A DNA stretch of 64,000 bases from PWXP01 sp034005525 (GTDB lineage Bacteria > Planctomycetota > Planctomycetia > Pirellulales > Thermoguttaceae): NCBI GenBank assembly GCA_034005525.1, contig JAVEUP010000006.1, forward strand, positions 1 through 64,000, given 5' to 3'. This document shows positions 52,360-60,297 of this stretch, piece by piece; the first letter of the stretch is position 1, and every line of letters begins with the position of its first letter. The notes under the pieces were generated by a model. That model worked only from the letters and a program-made list of their open reading frames with translations. It did no database searches and was not told where the DNA came from. Both the position numbers and the translations under genes were made by a program.

Positions 52360-52622
52360 TCATAACCCGCCGCCTTCTTGAACCAGCGTTGCTGTTCCAC
52401 CAGACCGGACGTGGGACGCGCGATGCGCGGCGGGACTCGATAATCCGCGGGCCCGCACAACAGCGCGATGGCCCGCAAGCCGTCCAATCGGCGCAGCTCC
52501 TCGCGGCGCACACGCTCCAACTCCGGCCCGGCGGTTTGCCAAGCCTGCACCCAGCGTCGGCCAAGCTCAATCTGGTCCGGCGGCCAGTCCGCCAGATGCG
52601 TTTTGGTTGTTTCTGTTTCCAT
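52329..52622 (-). CDS. 97-residue companion protein (partner of the lost nucleotidyltransferase)
   Basis: METETTKTHLADWPPDQIEL and LRAIALLCGPADYR are helical segments. I recall similar short proteins upstream of nucleotidyltransferase genes in planctomycetes. The last ~10 residues (ECFEPVRPNA) are probably out-of-frame sequence from the deleted partner. ATG 52622 start. It could be an antitoxin-like remnant. Confidence is limited. Confidence 0.5.
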   Translation of the reverse strand: METETTKTHLADWPPDQIELGRRWVQAWQTAGPELERVRREELRRLDGLRAIALLCGPADYRVPPRIARPTSGLVEQQRWFKKAAGYECFEPVRPNA

Positions 52623-52687
52623 ATCACGAGTTTAACGGATTTTGGGCATCATGGCCAGTGCGCCACTTTGGGCAGGCCCGGTCAAGG

Positions 52688-53650
52688 TTACAACCGGACT
52701 TTGGCCAAATAGATATTCGACTTGCCCTCGTGGCTCGAGTAGTAGCTCATCCAAAGCAGTCCGTCGTGGTAGACGAGGCCGGGGTAGCTGGTGTCGCCGC
52801 CGGAGGGAAGCCGAAGGAACTCGGTGAACTTGCCGGAAGCCGGATCGATCCAGCCGAGCGACGTGCGCACCCCGCCGTCGTACAGACGCACTCCGGCCAC
52901 GAACCGGCCGTCGGGCAGTTGCAACATGGCCGGGCCGCCGATGCGCGTGCCGATATCCTTCCACTCCCAAGAGGTGTAGGGCGGCTCCGCGATGCCAAGC
53001 TGGCCGTTGGCCGGGTCCTGCCGCAGCAGGCAGTAGGCCTTATCGCCGTCGAACACCAGGGACGTTTCGTTGGGATACGCGGCTTCCAGCATCGGGGCCA
53101 TGAGCGTCTCGAATCGCTTGCCGTCCTTGCTCGTGTACAGCCGGAGCGAGCCCTTTTCCTTGCCGACCCCGTAGCCGATTCCATACGCCATGCCCTTGTG
53201 CCACGTTACACGCCACATCCAGAAGTTCCGGTCGCCGATTTCGTTCCGGTCGTTCCACGTCCGGCCGTCCTTCGACAGCCACGAAAGCGATTGGTGTGTG
53301 TACTCCGACCGGTCGTGCATCGCCTCGGCGCCGGAGAGCATGAGCCGGCCGTCACACGTTACAGTGAGTTGTGCGTCGCGCAGGTCGCTGTTGGCGGAGG
53401 TCAACAGGGCCACCGACTCCCACGTTTTGCCGTCCTCTGAAGTAATCACTCGCAGCGATCCCTCGGGGCACACGTGACCTGTGCCTTCGCGGAACGCGCA
53501 GAACCACCGATCCTGGAACCTCGCCAGACCGGTAAACGCATTGTGCGGCGCCTGATCCCAGATCTTCCGTACCTCCACCAACTTGACCGATTCCTCAGCC
53601 CCCACCACTCCCGCACAAAGCGCGACACAAACCAACAACAGATGTCTCAT
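52688..53650 (-). CDS. Exported sialidase-like protein
   Basis: 320 residues. Signal peptide MRHLLLVCVALCAGVVGA. Asp-box-like SEDGKTW, SKDGRTW and SKDGKRF; conserved ARFQDRWFCAFREG, FWMWRVTWHKGMAYGIGYG and TSYPGLVYHDGLLWMSYYS. Close in sequence to the 56848-57918 gene, so both are one subfamily. ATG 53650 has GGAGGAG; the GTG at 53653 is unlikely. A family-A repeat copy lies between it and the next gene. Substrate unproven. Confidence 0.8.
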   Translation of the reverse strand: MRHLLLVCVALCAGVVGAEESVKLVEVRKIWDQAPHNAFTGLARFQDRWFCAFREGTGHVCPEGSLRVITSEDGKTWESVALLTSANSDLRDAQLTVTCDGRLMLSGAEAMHDRSEYTHQSLSWLSKDGRTWNDRNEIGDRNFWMWRVTWHKGMAYGIGYGVGKEKGSLRLYTSKDGKRFETLMAPMLEAAYPNETSLVFDGDKAYCLLRQDPANGQLGIAEPPYTSWEWKDIGTRIGGPAMLQLPDGRFVAGVRLYDGGVRTSLGWIDPASGKFTEFLRLPSGGDTSYPGLVYHDGLLWMSYYSSHEGKSNIYLAKVRL

Positions 53651-53681
53651 CACAGCTCCTCCAAATAAGAAAACATGGTAC

Positions 53682-53780
53682 CGGCCACGGGAAACTGTCC
53701 CAATTTTCGCGGCGAGACAGCGTTATCCAAGAGGAATGCCTTCTCCGCCGCGAAAATGGGACTGTCCCCTTCGGCCCATC
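53682..53780. repeat. Family-A palindromic element, copy 4 (shorter)
   Basis: CCACGGGAAACTGTCCC on the left and GGGACTGTCCCC on the right, with ATTTTCGCGGC blocks facing inward. Left end altered. Lies between two sialidase-like genes. Confidence 0.85.
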
Positions 53781-53859
53781 ATGCACCGGCGACGGGGTCC
53801 CGAAAACATTCCGAGAACGCCAACCCGTCACGGCGCCAATCCTCTTCTTGTGTGCTTCT

Positions 53860-55515
53860 TCAGTCCCAGCCCAGCGTCTGAAGCCCGTCCTCCTGAAGCC
53901 GGAACCGGCGGATGCGCACCGCGCTGCCAGCGCCCTCTTCGTAGTAGACAACCAGCAACGTTCCGTCCTTCAGTTCCACGGTGGCCGGATAGGCTCCTCC
54001 AACCGTGTCGATCTGGTACGGTCCCAGCCATGTCTTGGCCTCGTCGCGGCTGACGTGCATCGACGTGGCGGGAACCCGGTGCGTCAATACGATTTCACCC
54101 GTGCTCAGGCGATACAGGTGGGGCGCGTGGCCTTTGAAACCGATGTCCTTCACCGGGCTCCAGGTCAGGCCCAGATCGGGACTGGTCGCGTAATGCATGT
54201 TGATTTGGCTGCTCCTCAGCGCCGCGTACAACGTGCCGTCGTTGAGCAAGATCACATCCGTTTCCGCATCCAAGGGCAGCCCCGCGCCTTCGCCAATGGG
54301 AATCGGCTCGCTCCACGTCTTTCCCTTGTCGGTCGACCGTATGACGCCGCCGCATTCGTGCCCGCGGTACACGCCCAGCAGGTAGGTCCCGTCGGGCATT
54401 TCGCGGACCGGCGCCGAGCACACCCAACCAGACGGCACCAGCGTTCTTGCCGTTGGGTCCCACGTACGGCCGCCATCGCGAGAGCAGACGATTTGCACTC
54501 CCTGCGACTTGAAGCCGCGCGGGCTCACGGACCGATCGACCCGCTTCAGGGAGAAGAAACTGCAAATGACCGTGCCGTCGCTCATCTGCGCGATGTGAGG
54601 ATCGCGGTTGTCGATGTCGTCGTCGTACACAATTTGCGGCTCGCTCCAGGTGCGGCCTTCGTCGCTCGAACGGACCATGCAGATTCGGCCGCCCTTGGGC
54701 CACTCGTCGTTGGTGAGCGAGACATGGCCGTAGCCTGCGTAAAAGACGGCCACAATGTCGCCATTGGCCAGGCGGCAAGCGTCGGGGAAGGCCTGGTAAG
54801 GCCCGGCGGCCTCTCCACGCGAGATGATTCGATAGGGAACGTGCTTCTTTTCGTCCACAAGGGCTTCGGGCTGGTCCTGCACGGTGCCTTCGATCTTCAG
54901 GTTACGGAACGCCGCCTGCCCCTGGCTGGTCCCCACGCCGACCCGGCCTGCGGTGAGTGTCGGATCGCTTGCGGTCAGCGCGGCTTTGCCGTCCACCGAG
55001 ATGGTGATGTCAGCTCCATGGCATGCGATGGTCACCTGATGCCACGCATCGTCATTGAGCTGGTACGAACGCCGCGCGATTTCGTTCCACGTGTTCTCAG
55101 GCGTCGATCGAACGAGAATGACGCTATTGTTCTTGGTATCGAGGTGCAGCCAGTAGTAGGTCAGCGTGCCGGTCGCCCGAAAGCATGCGGCTGCCGCACG
55201 CACGCCCGAGCCGGCAGGTTTCACATTGAACTCGAAACTGAATGTGAAGTCGGAGAAGGCAGGTTCCCGAAGAATCGCTACGCTGCCACGGTCGGCGTCT
55301 TCCTGTTCCAGGAGGCCGTTTTCCATGCGCCACGACCCGCGGGCAAAACACCAGGACTTCTCATGCCCCGGCTGAAGCGTGGGCTCGACGGTCGCCGCCC
55401 CACCGGACGTAGAAAGAGCCAGCACGACAACAGCAACGCAGAAGAGGGCCGGCCGGTTGAACCGCGTTGGTCGCATTGGGGCGTGTTGTTTCCAGGGTGC
55501 AGACAGGTTACTCAT
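53860..55515 (-). CDS. Exported sialidase-like protein with N-terminal LamG-like domain
   Basis: 551 residues. Signal sequence (FCVAVVVLALSTSGG, mature near AATVEP), then a concanavalin-like domain, about residues 45-220 (FTFSFEFNVKPAGSG, YYWLHLDTKNNSVI, AAFRNLKIEG). A propeller with Asp boxes SSDEGRTW, SRDGGRTW, STDKGKTW, SPDLGLTW and a degenerate SRDEAKTW follows. ATG 55515 has AAAGG upstream. A lectin-like plus propeller layout is typical of glycan-degrading sialidases. Confidence 0.84.
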   Translation of the reverse strand: MSNLSAPWKQHAPMRPTRFNRPALFCVAVVVLALSTSGGAATVEPTLQPGHEKSWCFARGSWRMENGLLEQEDADRGSVAILREPAFSDFTFSFEFNVKPAGSGVRAAAACFRATGTLTYYWLHLDTKNNSVILVRSTPENTWNEIARRSYQLNDDAWHQVTIACHGADITISVDGKAALTASDPTLTAGRVGVGTSQGQAAFRNLKIEGTVQDQPEALVDEKKHVPYRIISRGEAAGPYQAFPDACRLANGDIVAVFYAGYGHVSLTNDEWPKGGRICMVRSSDEGRTWSEPQIVYDDDIDNRDPHIAQMSDGTVICSFFSLKRVDRSVSPRGFKSQGVQIVCSRDGGRTWDPTARTLVPSGWVCSAPVREMPDGTYLLGVYRGHECGGVIRSTDKGKTWSEPIPIGEGAGLPLDAETDVILLNDGTLYAALRSSQINMHYATSPDLGLTWSPVKDIGFKGHAPHLYRLSTGEIVLTHRVPATSMHVSRDEAKTWLGPYQIDTVGGAYPATVELKDGTLLVVYYEEGAGSAVRIRRFRLQEDGLQTLGWD

Positions 55516-55557
55516 AAGATGCCTTTCGTTGGTTGTGGGGGCAAGGTGGAAAGTCAG

Positions 55558-55649
55558 GTAGGGTGGGTGTGCGCGTGGGTGAACCCGGCCGCTTGGAAAT
55601 GGGATATCGTTCTCCCATGGTATCGTGCGGCCGGAACCACCCACCCTAC
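55558..55649. repeat. Family-C repeat copy
   Basis: GTAGGGTGGGT at the left, CCGGAACCACCCACCCTAC at the right; 92 bp between two sialidase-like genes. Confidence 0.88.
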
Positions 55650-55652
55650 TCG

Positions 55653-56735
55653 CTATTTCGCCGGTGGCTCCCAAACGACCACTCCCATGTGATACGGCCG
55701 CCCGTAGTAGGCGGTGAGCACTTGCCCGTCGGGAAGCTGCACGCTGCTCGGGTAGCCGCCGTCGCCCTGGAAATCGGCCACGCGCACCGGGTCGGTCCAC
55801 GTCTGCCCCTCGTCGGCGCTGAGTCGCATGTCGATGCCCTTCGGATCGAGCCGGTTGCCGTACGTCAGCAGCAGCCGGCCGTCGGCCAACCGCATGATGT
55901 GTCCGGGATGCTGCGCAGCGCCGGTGAGCTTCATCCGATGTGTCCAGGTCTTTGCATCGTCATCGGAGGCATACAGGTCGAGGCCGTCGGAGCGGGTGGC
56001 CGCTAGCCACTTGCCGCCGCCAAGGTGGAACGGAGCCGGTTCGTTCAGGACCACGTCGTCGGCGATTGCCACTGGCTCGCCCCACGTCTTGCCGTTGTCG
56101 GCGCTGCGGAAGAGGAACCCAGAACCCCGAGCGCCAGTGTACATTGCCACTCGCAAGGCTCCATCCTCGCCTTTGAGGATGTCGCCAAAGGGCACGCAGA
56201 TTCCCTCGGGCGATACGGACCGGCTGGCTGCCCTGGGCCACTCGGCCGGGAACGCCTCCTTATCGACCGACCAGGTCCGGCCGCCATCGCCCGACCGGCA
56301 CACCCAAGGCGGCAGGATGCGTTCGCGGAACGGCCGGCCCACTTCGCCCGATGGCTTGATGCCGGTCCAGCCGGAGGCGATCACCAGCAGGTCGCCGTTG
56401 CCGGCCAGGCCTGCGGCCACATTCATGCGGTTGGAATGCTCGTTTTCGTGCATGGCCGGGGTGCCTCGCTTGTGCCATGTCTTGCCGCCATCCTCGCTGG
56501 CCCAGCATTCCACGTCGCCGGCCGTGGTGCCGTGGCTGGGATGGTTGAAGATCGTGGCGACGATCGCCCCGTCGGGCAGCACGGTCAGGTTGGGCCAAGC
56601 GCATACGTTTTCGATGGCCACGATCGGCGCCGCCGGACCTCCGCCGCGCGCCGTTACGTAGGGCCGCTCCGCGCCGGCCAGGCTGAGGGTCGTCACAGAC
56701 AGTCCCAAGAACATCGTCGTTCGCAGCAAACGCAT
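55653..56735 (-). CDS. Exported sialidase-like protein
   Basis: 360 residues. Signal peptide MRLLRTTMFLGLSVTTLSLA. Asp boxes SEDGGKTW, SGDGGRTW, SADNGKTW, SADEGQTW and a degenerate ASDDDAKTW. ATG 56735 has GGAGG about six bases upstream. Family: sialidase superfamily (BNR). It is separated from its neighbours by family-C repeats on both sides. Substrate unproven. Confidence 0.82.
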   Translation of the reverse strand: MRLLRTTMFLGLSVTTLSLAGAERPYVTARGGGPAAPIVAIENVCAWPNLTVLPDGAIVATIFNHPSHGTTAGDVECWASEDGGKTWHKRGTPAMHENEHSNRMNVAAGLAGNGDLLVIASGWTGIKPSGEVGRPFRERILPPWVCRSGDGGRTWSVDKEAFPAEWPRAASRSVSPEGICVPFGDILKGEDGALRVAMYTGARGSGFLFRSADNGKTWGEPVAIADDVVLNEPAPFHLGGGKWLAATRSDGLDLYASDDDAKTWTHRMKLTGAAQHPGHIMRLADGRLLLTYGNRLDPKGIDMRLSADEGQTWTDPVRVADFQGDGGYPSSVQLPDGQVLTAYYGRPYHMGVVVWEPPAK

Positions 56736-56809
56736 CGTACACCTCCAGGTTCAAGGCGGGATATGGTTATGGAAGCAGGGCTGTCCGAGTGCCGAGCTGT
56801 CCTGGTTGT

Positions 56810-56839
56810 TGGTGGGTCTCGTTCCTCGACCCACCCTAC
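56810..56839. repeat. Short family-C-like palindrome
   Basis: GGTGGGTCTCGTTCCTCGACCCACCCTAC style arms around a short loop, just upstream of 56735 and downstream of 56848 genes. Confidence 0.75.
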
Positions 56840-56847
56840 GCTTTCGC

Positions 56848-57918
56848 TCATTTTGCAGGAATTGCCACCTTCCCCAACTCGATTCGCGCTCCATCGCTCC
56901 CTCGTGCCTCATACGTGACCCAGAGCATTCCCTCATACTCGACAACGCCGGGATAGCTGGTGCCGGGGGCCTTCGCAAATTCGGTCACGCTGCCTTCTTC
57001 CGGGTCGACCCAGAAGAGGGTCACCCGCCCCGACAACCGCCCGGCGGCCACTAGCCGGCCGTCGCCGAGCCGTACCATCTCGGGCCCGCCGAGCGCGGCG
57101 ATGCCCAGGTCTTTCCATTCCCACTCCGTATGCGGGTACCGGGAAATGCCGAGCCTGGTCGTGCGCGACTGAGCGTGATGGCGCAGCAGGCAGTAGGCCA
57201 GGTCGCCCGGGCCGAAGACCAACGACGTTTCGGTGCCCTGGCCGTCGTCGGGGAATATGTCGTCCGCCAACACCTCCCAGCGTTTGCCGTCGCGCGTGCG
57301 GTAGAGACGCCCGGCGAGATCCTTGCCCGCGTAGCCGATGCTGTAGCCCATGCCGTTATGCCAGGTGGTGCTCCATCGCCACGTATTCACGCCGGTCGGG
57401 CAGGCGTAGGCGCTGCCCCAGTTCTCGCCGTCGGGCGACAGCCAGGTGACCGACTGCCGCAGCACGTCCTGCTCCTGGTCGCTTTCCGGCGTGCCCCGGA
57501 TTCCCACCATTTCGGCCTGGGAGACGAACCACACGCAGGCGGTGAGCATCAACTGCCCTTCGGCCGTGATGGACAGTTGCGGGTCCCGCACATCGCCCCC
57601 TTCCCATTCCATCAGCGCGACCGATTCCCACTGTTCTGCGTCGGATGAGCGGATGATGCGCGATCGGCCGGACAGGTGATTGCCGTGAACATCGCCTTCC
57701 CGAAACGTCGAATACCACTTGCCCTGGAACCGGATCAGGCCGGGGAATTCGATGTTGGCCTTCTCCCTGTCGGAAATGCGGGAGATGTCCCAGATTGTCC
57801 GGACGTCGGTGAACGCGGCGGTTGCGTCCTGTGCGTCGTCCGCATTCGCGAACGTGGCAAACAGGAACACGGACGCCACCGAAAACAGTGCGGTATGAAT
57901 GCCCATCTTTGTGAACAT
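56848..57918 (-). CDS. Exported sialidase-like protein
   Basis: 356 residues. Signal peptide MFTKMGIHTALFSVASVFLF. WKSTFREGDVHGNHLSGRSR, STTWHNGMGYSIGYAGKDL and TSYPGVVEYEGMLWVTYEAR align with the 52688-53650 protein. Only degenerate Asp boxes (SPDGENW, TRDGKRW). ATG 57918 has AAGGAG. The frame to 58308 is a shadow. Same subfamily as 52688-53650, so recent duplication is plausible. Confidence 0.8.
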   Translation of the reverse strand: MFTKMGIHTALFSVASVFLFATFANADDAQDATAAFTDVRTIWDISRISDREKANIEFPGLIRFQGKWYSTFREGDVHGNHLSGRSRIIRSSDAEQWESVALMEWEGGDVRDPQLSITAEGQLMLTACVWFVSQAEMVGIRGTPESDQEQDVLRQSVTWLSPDGENWGSAYACPTGVNTWRWSTTWHNGMGYSIGYAGKDLAGRLYRTRDGKRWEVLADDIFPDDGQGTETSLVFGPGDLAYCLLRHHAQSRTTRLGISRYPHTEWEWKDLGIAALGGPEMVRLGDGRLVAAGRLSGRVTLFWVDPEEGSVTEFAKAPGTSYPGVVEYEGMLWVTYEARGSDGARIELGKVAIPAK

Positions 57919-57954
57919 AATGCTCTCCTTCAGGGGTGAAAGGCGGAAGGTCAG

Positions 57955-58033
57955 GCGGGGTGGGTCGAGGAACGAGATCCACCGTGTTTTTGCAGGCTGC
58001 CTTCTTGTTCGTTGGTGGGTATTGTTCCTCGAC
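57955..58033. repeat. Family-C-like inverted repeat
   Basis: GGTGGGTCGAGGAAC and GTTCCTCGACC arms, in the gap between the sialidase-like and PEP-CTERM genes. Confidence 0.75.
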
Positions 58034-58063
58034 CTTTCCTGTGCAAACCCGGGAATGCTCCCA

Positions 58064-60187
58064 TCACGTTGACCGCGAGCGCCTGCGCCGGGCCAGGAAG
58101 CCAAAAAATGCCACGCCAAACATGGCGAGCACGGCTGACGACGGTTCGGGAATGTAGTGTTGCCCGGTCTCGAAGCGGACCAGGGCCCACTGCGCGTCCG
58201 ACGCCCCGCCGCCCGAGTTATTGTCGCCGAATCCGATTCGGTACAACTCACTGGACAAGGAAAACACCTCCCCAGGGGCCAGGGCGCCCACGGCCCTACC
58301 GTCGACATAGTAGGTCACCAGACCACCGCCGGCCGGATCGAAGATCATCTGGTAAAGACGAAAACCCTCGGTGGGATCGACGTCGCTGAGCCGTACGGGC
58401 GCAAGGCCCGGCCCGGCGGCGTAGACGCCGGCAGCCAGGCTCCCGTTCCCGTCGACCAGGCTCATGGACCAGGCGTTCTGCCCGTCATCGGCCCAGAAGG
58501 TGTTGTTGAACATCTCGGCAGAAGTGTTGAGCTTGGCCACGGCTGTCATGGTCCAACCTTCGGGATGGGCAAAGTTGGAGTCGTTGCCGAGCGCGCGCTG
58601 ATAGTTGGCGCGGTAGCCAGCCGCCTGCTCGATCCGCCAAGAGGGTCGGCCATCGGAGCCTGGAGAAACCTGGAATCCCGCTCCGGTGTTGTTGGTGTCG
58701 AGCGTCCAGCCTTCGTCGACCACCGGATCGTTCCGGCCCACGTGTTGCAGCACTGTGCCCGTCACGGCCGTCTGACCGATCTGATACTGCACGAAGTTCC
58801 ACTGGGAATCGGCTGCTCCGCCGCCGCCGGTGTTGTCGCCGAAATAGACGCGATAGTTGGAGGATGCCAGCACCTGGGATCTGGCGACGGTTCCGATGCC
58901 GACTCCGTCGAGGTAGAACCGTGTCACGTCGGCAACCGGGTCGTGGACCATCTGGTAGGTGTGATAGTCGGCGGTAGGGTCCATTACGGCCAGGCGGGTG
59001 GCGCCGGACGAGCGATGCGTGTAGGCGCCCGCGTTGGCAACACCCGATCCGCCCACCATGCCGAGGGTCCAGTAACTACCGTCCCCAACTGCCAGCTCCG
59101 CATTGAGATGCTCGGCCCGGTTAGCCTTGGCTACGGCCGTGGCGGTCCAACCGCTCGGATCGTTGTACTGAGCTTCTGTAAGGTTGAACTCGTACCGGCC
59201 AACGACGCCGGAAACGCTCTCGATTCGCCAGTGCCGCAGCCCATCGTCGCCGGCCGAGCCCGCCACCGTGCCGGCCTGGGTCCAGCCTTCGACGGTCGGG
59301 TTAAGGTCTTCCAAGTGGCGAAAGATAATGCTTGTGTTGGTTGGTTCGATGGCCAGGTTGTCGAAGAACGGATCGGCGATGGTTCGCCCTTCGCCGCCCA
59401 TGAACCGGTTCTTCAGTAAGGAACCGGTTTGGGTGCCCGTGGCCGTACCATCGGTCACACTGGTCCGCCCCGCTGCCACCGGGCGGCCGTTTACGAACAC
59501 GTGCAACTGCCTATTATTGAGCACGGCGCGCAGTTCGAAGGGCTCGTCGGCCTCCAAACGGCCGTTGCCGTTGACGTCAAAGGGAAGCCCGTTGAAGGTC
59601 GTCGGAAGACTGCCGGGGCCCTGGAAATCGGCCAACTGGGCAACGGTTTGGCTACCGGGCACAAAGGGGTTGTTGGCATACAGGACATTGATCGTACTCC
59701 CGTTACCTTCCCCCACGTAGATGCCACCGGTCGGCAGCATCTGGATGAGCACCTGGGAGCTGGTTACGCCGACGTTCGCGCCGCCTTTGCGGAGAATGTA
59801 TCCACCCGAGTTGTTGGTCGTGACCAGGGTTGTACTGTTGAGGTGGAAGCGGAAGTCGGAACGTATATCGACGTTCGGCAGGGCGACCGTATCGGTAGCG
59901 TCCGGCGCCAGGAGGATTGCCTGGGCGGTATTGCTGGTTGTCGCGGGGGTTGCGATGCCGCCGCCTGCCCCGTGAAGATGGGTCTGCCCGCCGGAAATGC
60001 CCGCCGTGTCACCTCCCCCACTGCCCGCATCTCGCTCCGTCCACAAGTACCCGCCGATGGAGGTCGCCCCCATTGCGGAGCCGTCCGTCCGGTTGAAATC
60101 GTCGGCAATCAGCGCAGCCGAGGCGGGGGCCGCGCCGATGGCGCAAAGAATCGCCGCCGTCGCCAGAAAGCTAGTAAGCCGGTTCAT
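58064..60187 (-). CDS. PEP-CTERM protein with tandem ~195-residue domains
   Basis: 707 residues. Signal sequence (FLATAAILCAIGAAPASAAL). An N-terminal concanavalin-like domain starts LIADDFNRTDGSAMG. Two tandem homologous domains follow, each containing an EGWT start, a WTATAVAKAN or WTMTAVAKLN block, YQMVHDPVADVTRFYLDG or YQMIFDPAGGG, and a closing YFGDNTGGG or GFGDNNSGGG block. The C-terminus IPEPSSAVLAMFGVAFFGFL plus basic residues is a PEP-CTERM sorting signal. ATG 60187 has GGGAG. It probably sits at the cell surface beside the sialidase-like enzymes and binds or displays glycans. Confidence 0.83.
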   Translation of the reverse strand: MNRLTSFLATAAILCAIGAAPASAALIADDFNRTDGSAMGATSIGGYLWTERDAGSGGGDTAGISGGQTHLHGAGGGIATPATTSNTAQAILLAPDATDTVALPNVDIRSDFRFHLNSTTLVTTNNSGGYILRKGGANVGVTSSQVLIQMLPTGGIYVGEGNGSTINVLYANNPFVPGSQTVAQLADFQGPGSLPTTFNGLPFDVNGNGRLEADEPFELRAVLNNRQLHVFVNGRPVAAGRTSVTDGTATGTQTGSLLKNRFMGGEGRTIADPFFDNLAIEPTNTSIIFRHLEDLNPTVEGWTQAGTVAGSAGDDGLRHWRIESVSGVVGRYEFNLTEAQYNDPSGWTATAVAKANRAEHLNAELAVGDGSYWTLGMVGGSGVANAGAYTHRSSGATRLAVMDPTADYHTYQMVHDPVADVTRFYLDGVGIGTVARSQVLASSNYRVYFGDNTGGGGAADSQWNFVQYQIGQTAVTGTVLQHVGRNDPVVDEGWTLDTNNTGAGFQVSPGSDGRPSWRIEQAAGYRANYQRALGNDSNFAHPEGWTMTAVAKLNTSAEMFNNTFWADDGQNAWSMSLVDGNGSLAAGVYAAGPGLAPVRLSDVDPTEGFRLYQMIFDPAGGGLVTYYVDGRAVGALAPGEVFSLSSELYRIGFGDNNSGGGASDAQWALVRFETGQHYIPEPSSAVLAMFGVAFFGFLARRRRSRST

Positions 60188-60297
60188 CTTGTTCACTCCC
60201 AATTCTAAGATGTCCAAGGAAGAGGCAGTTCACCCCGATCGAATCAAATTCCGCATGCGGATAGGCCGTTTTGGCCAGGGGCGGCGCGGCACCGGTC

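Noticed and set aside
52360..52627. N-terminal extension of the ceramidase-like gene to 52627
   Set aside because: The long open frame crosses a repeat and a different gene; the real start at 51961 has AAGGAGG and a Tat signal.
24410..58033. CRISPR array
   Set aside because: The repeats are palindromic, unevenly spaced and dispersed; no regular spacer-repeat pattern and no cas genes.
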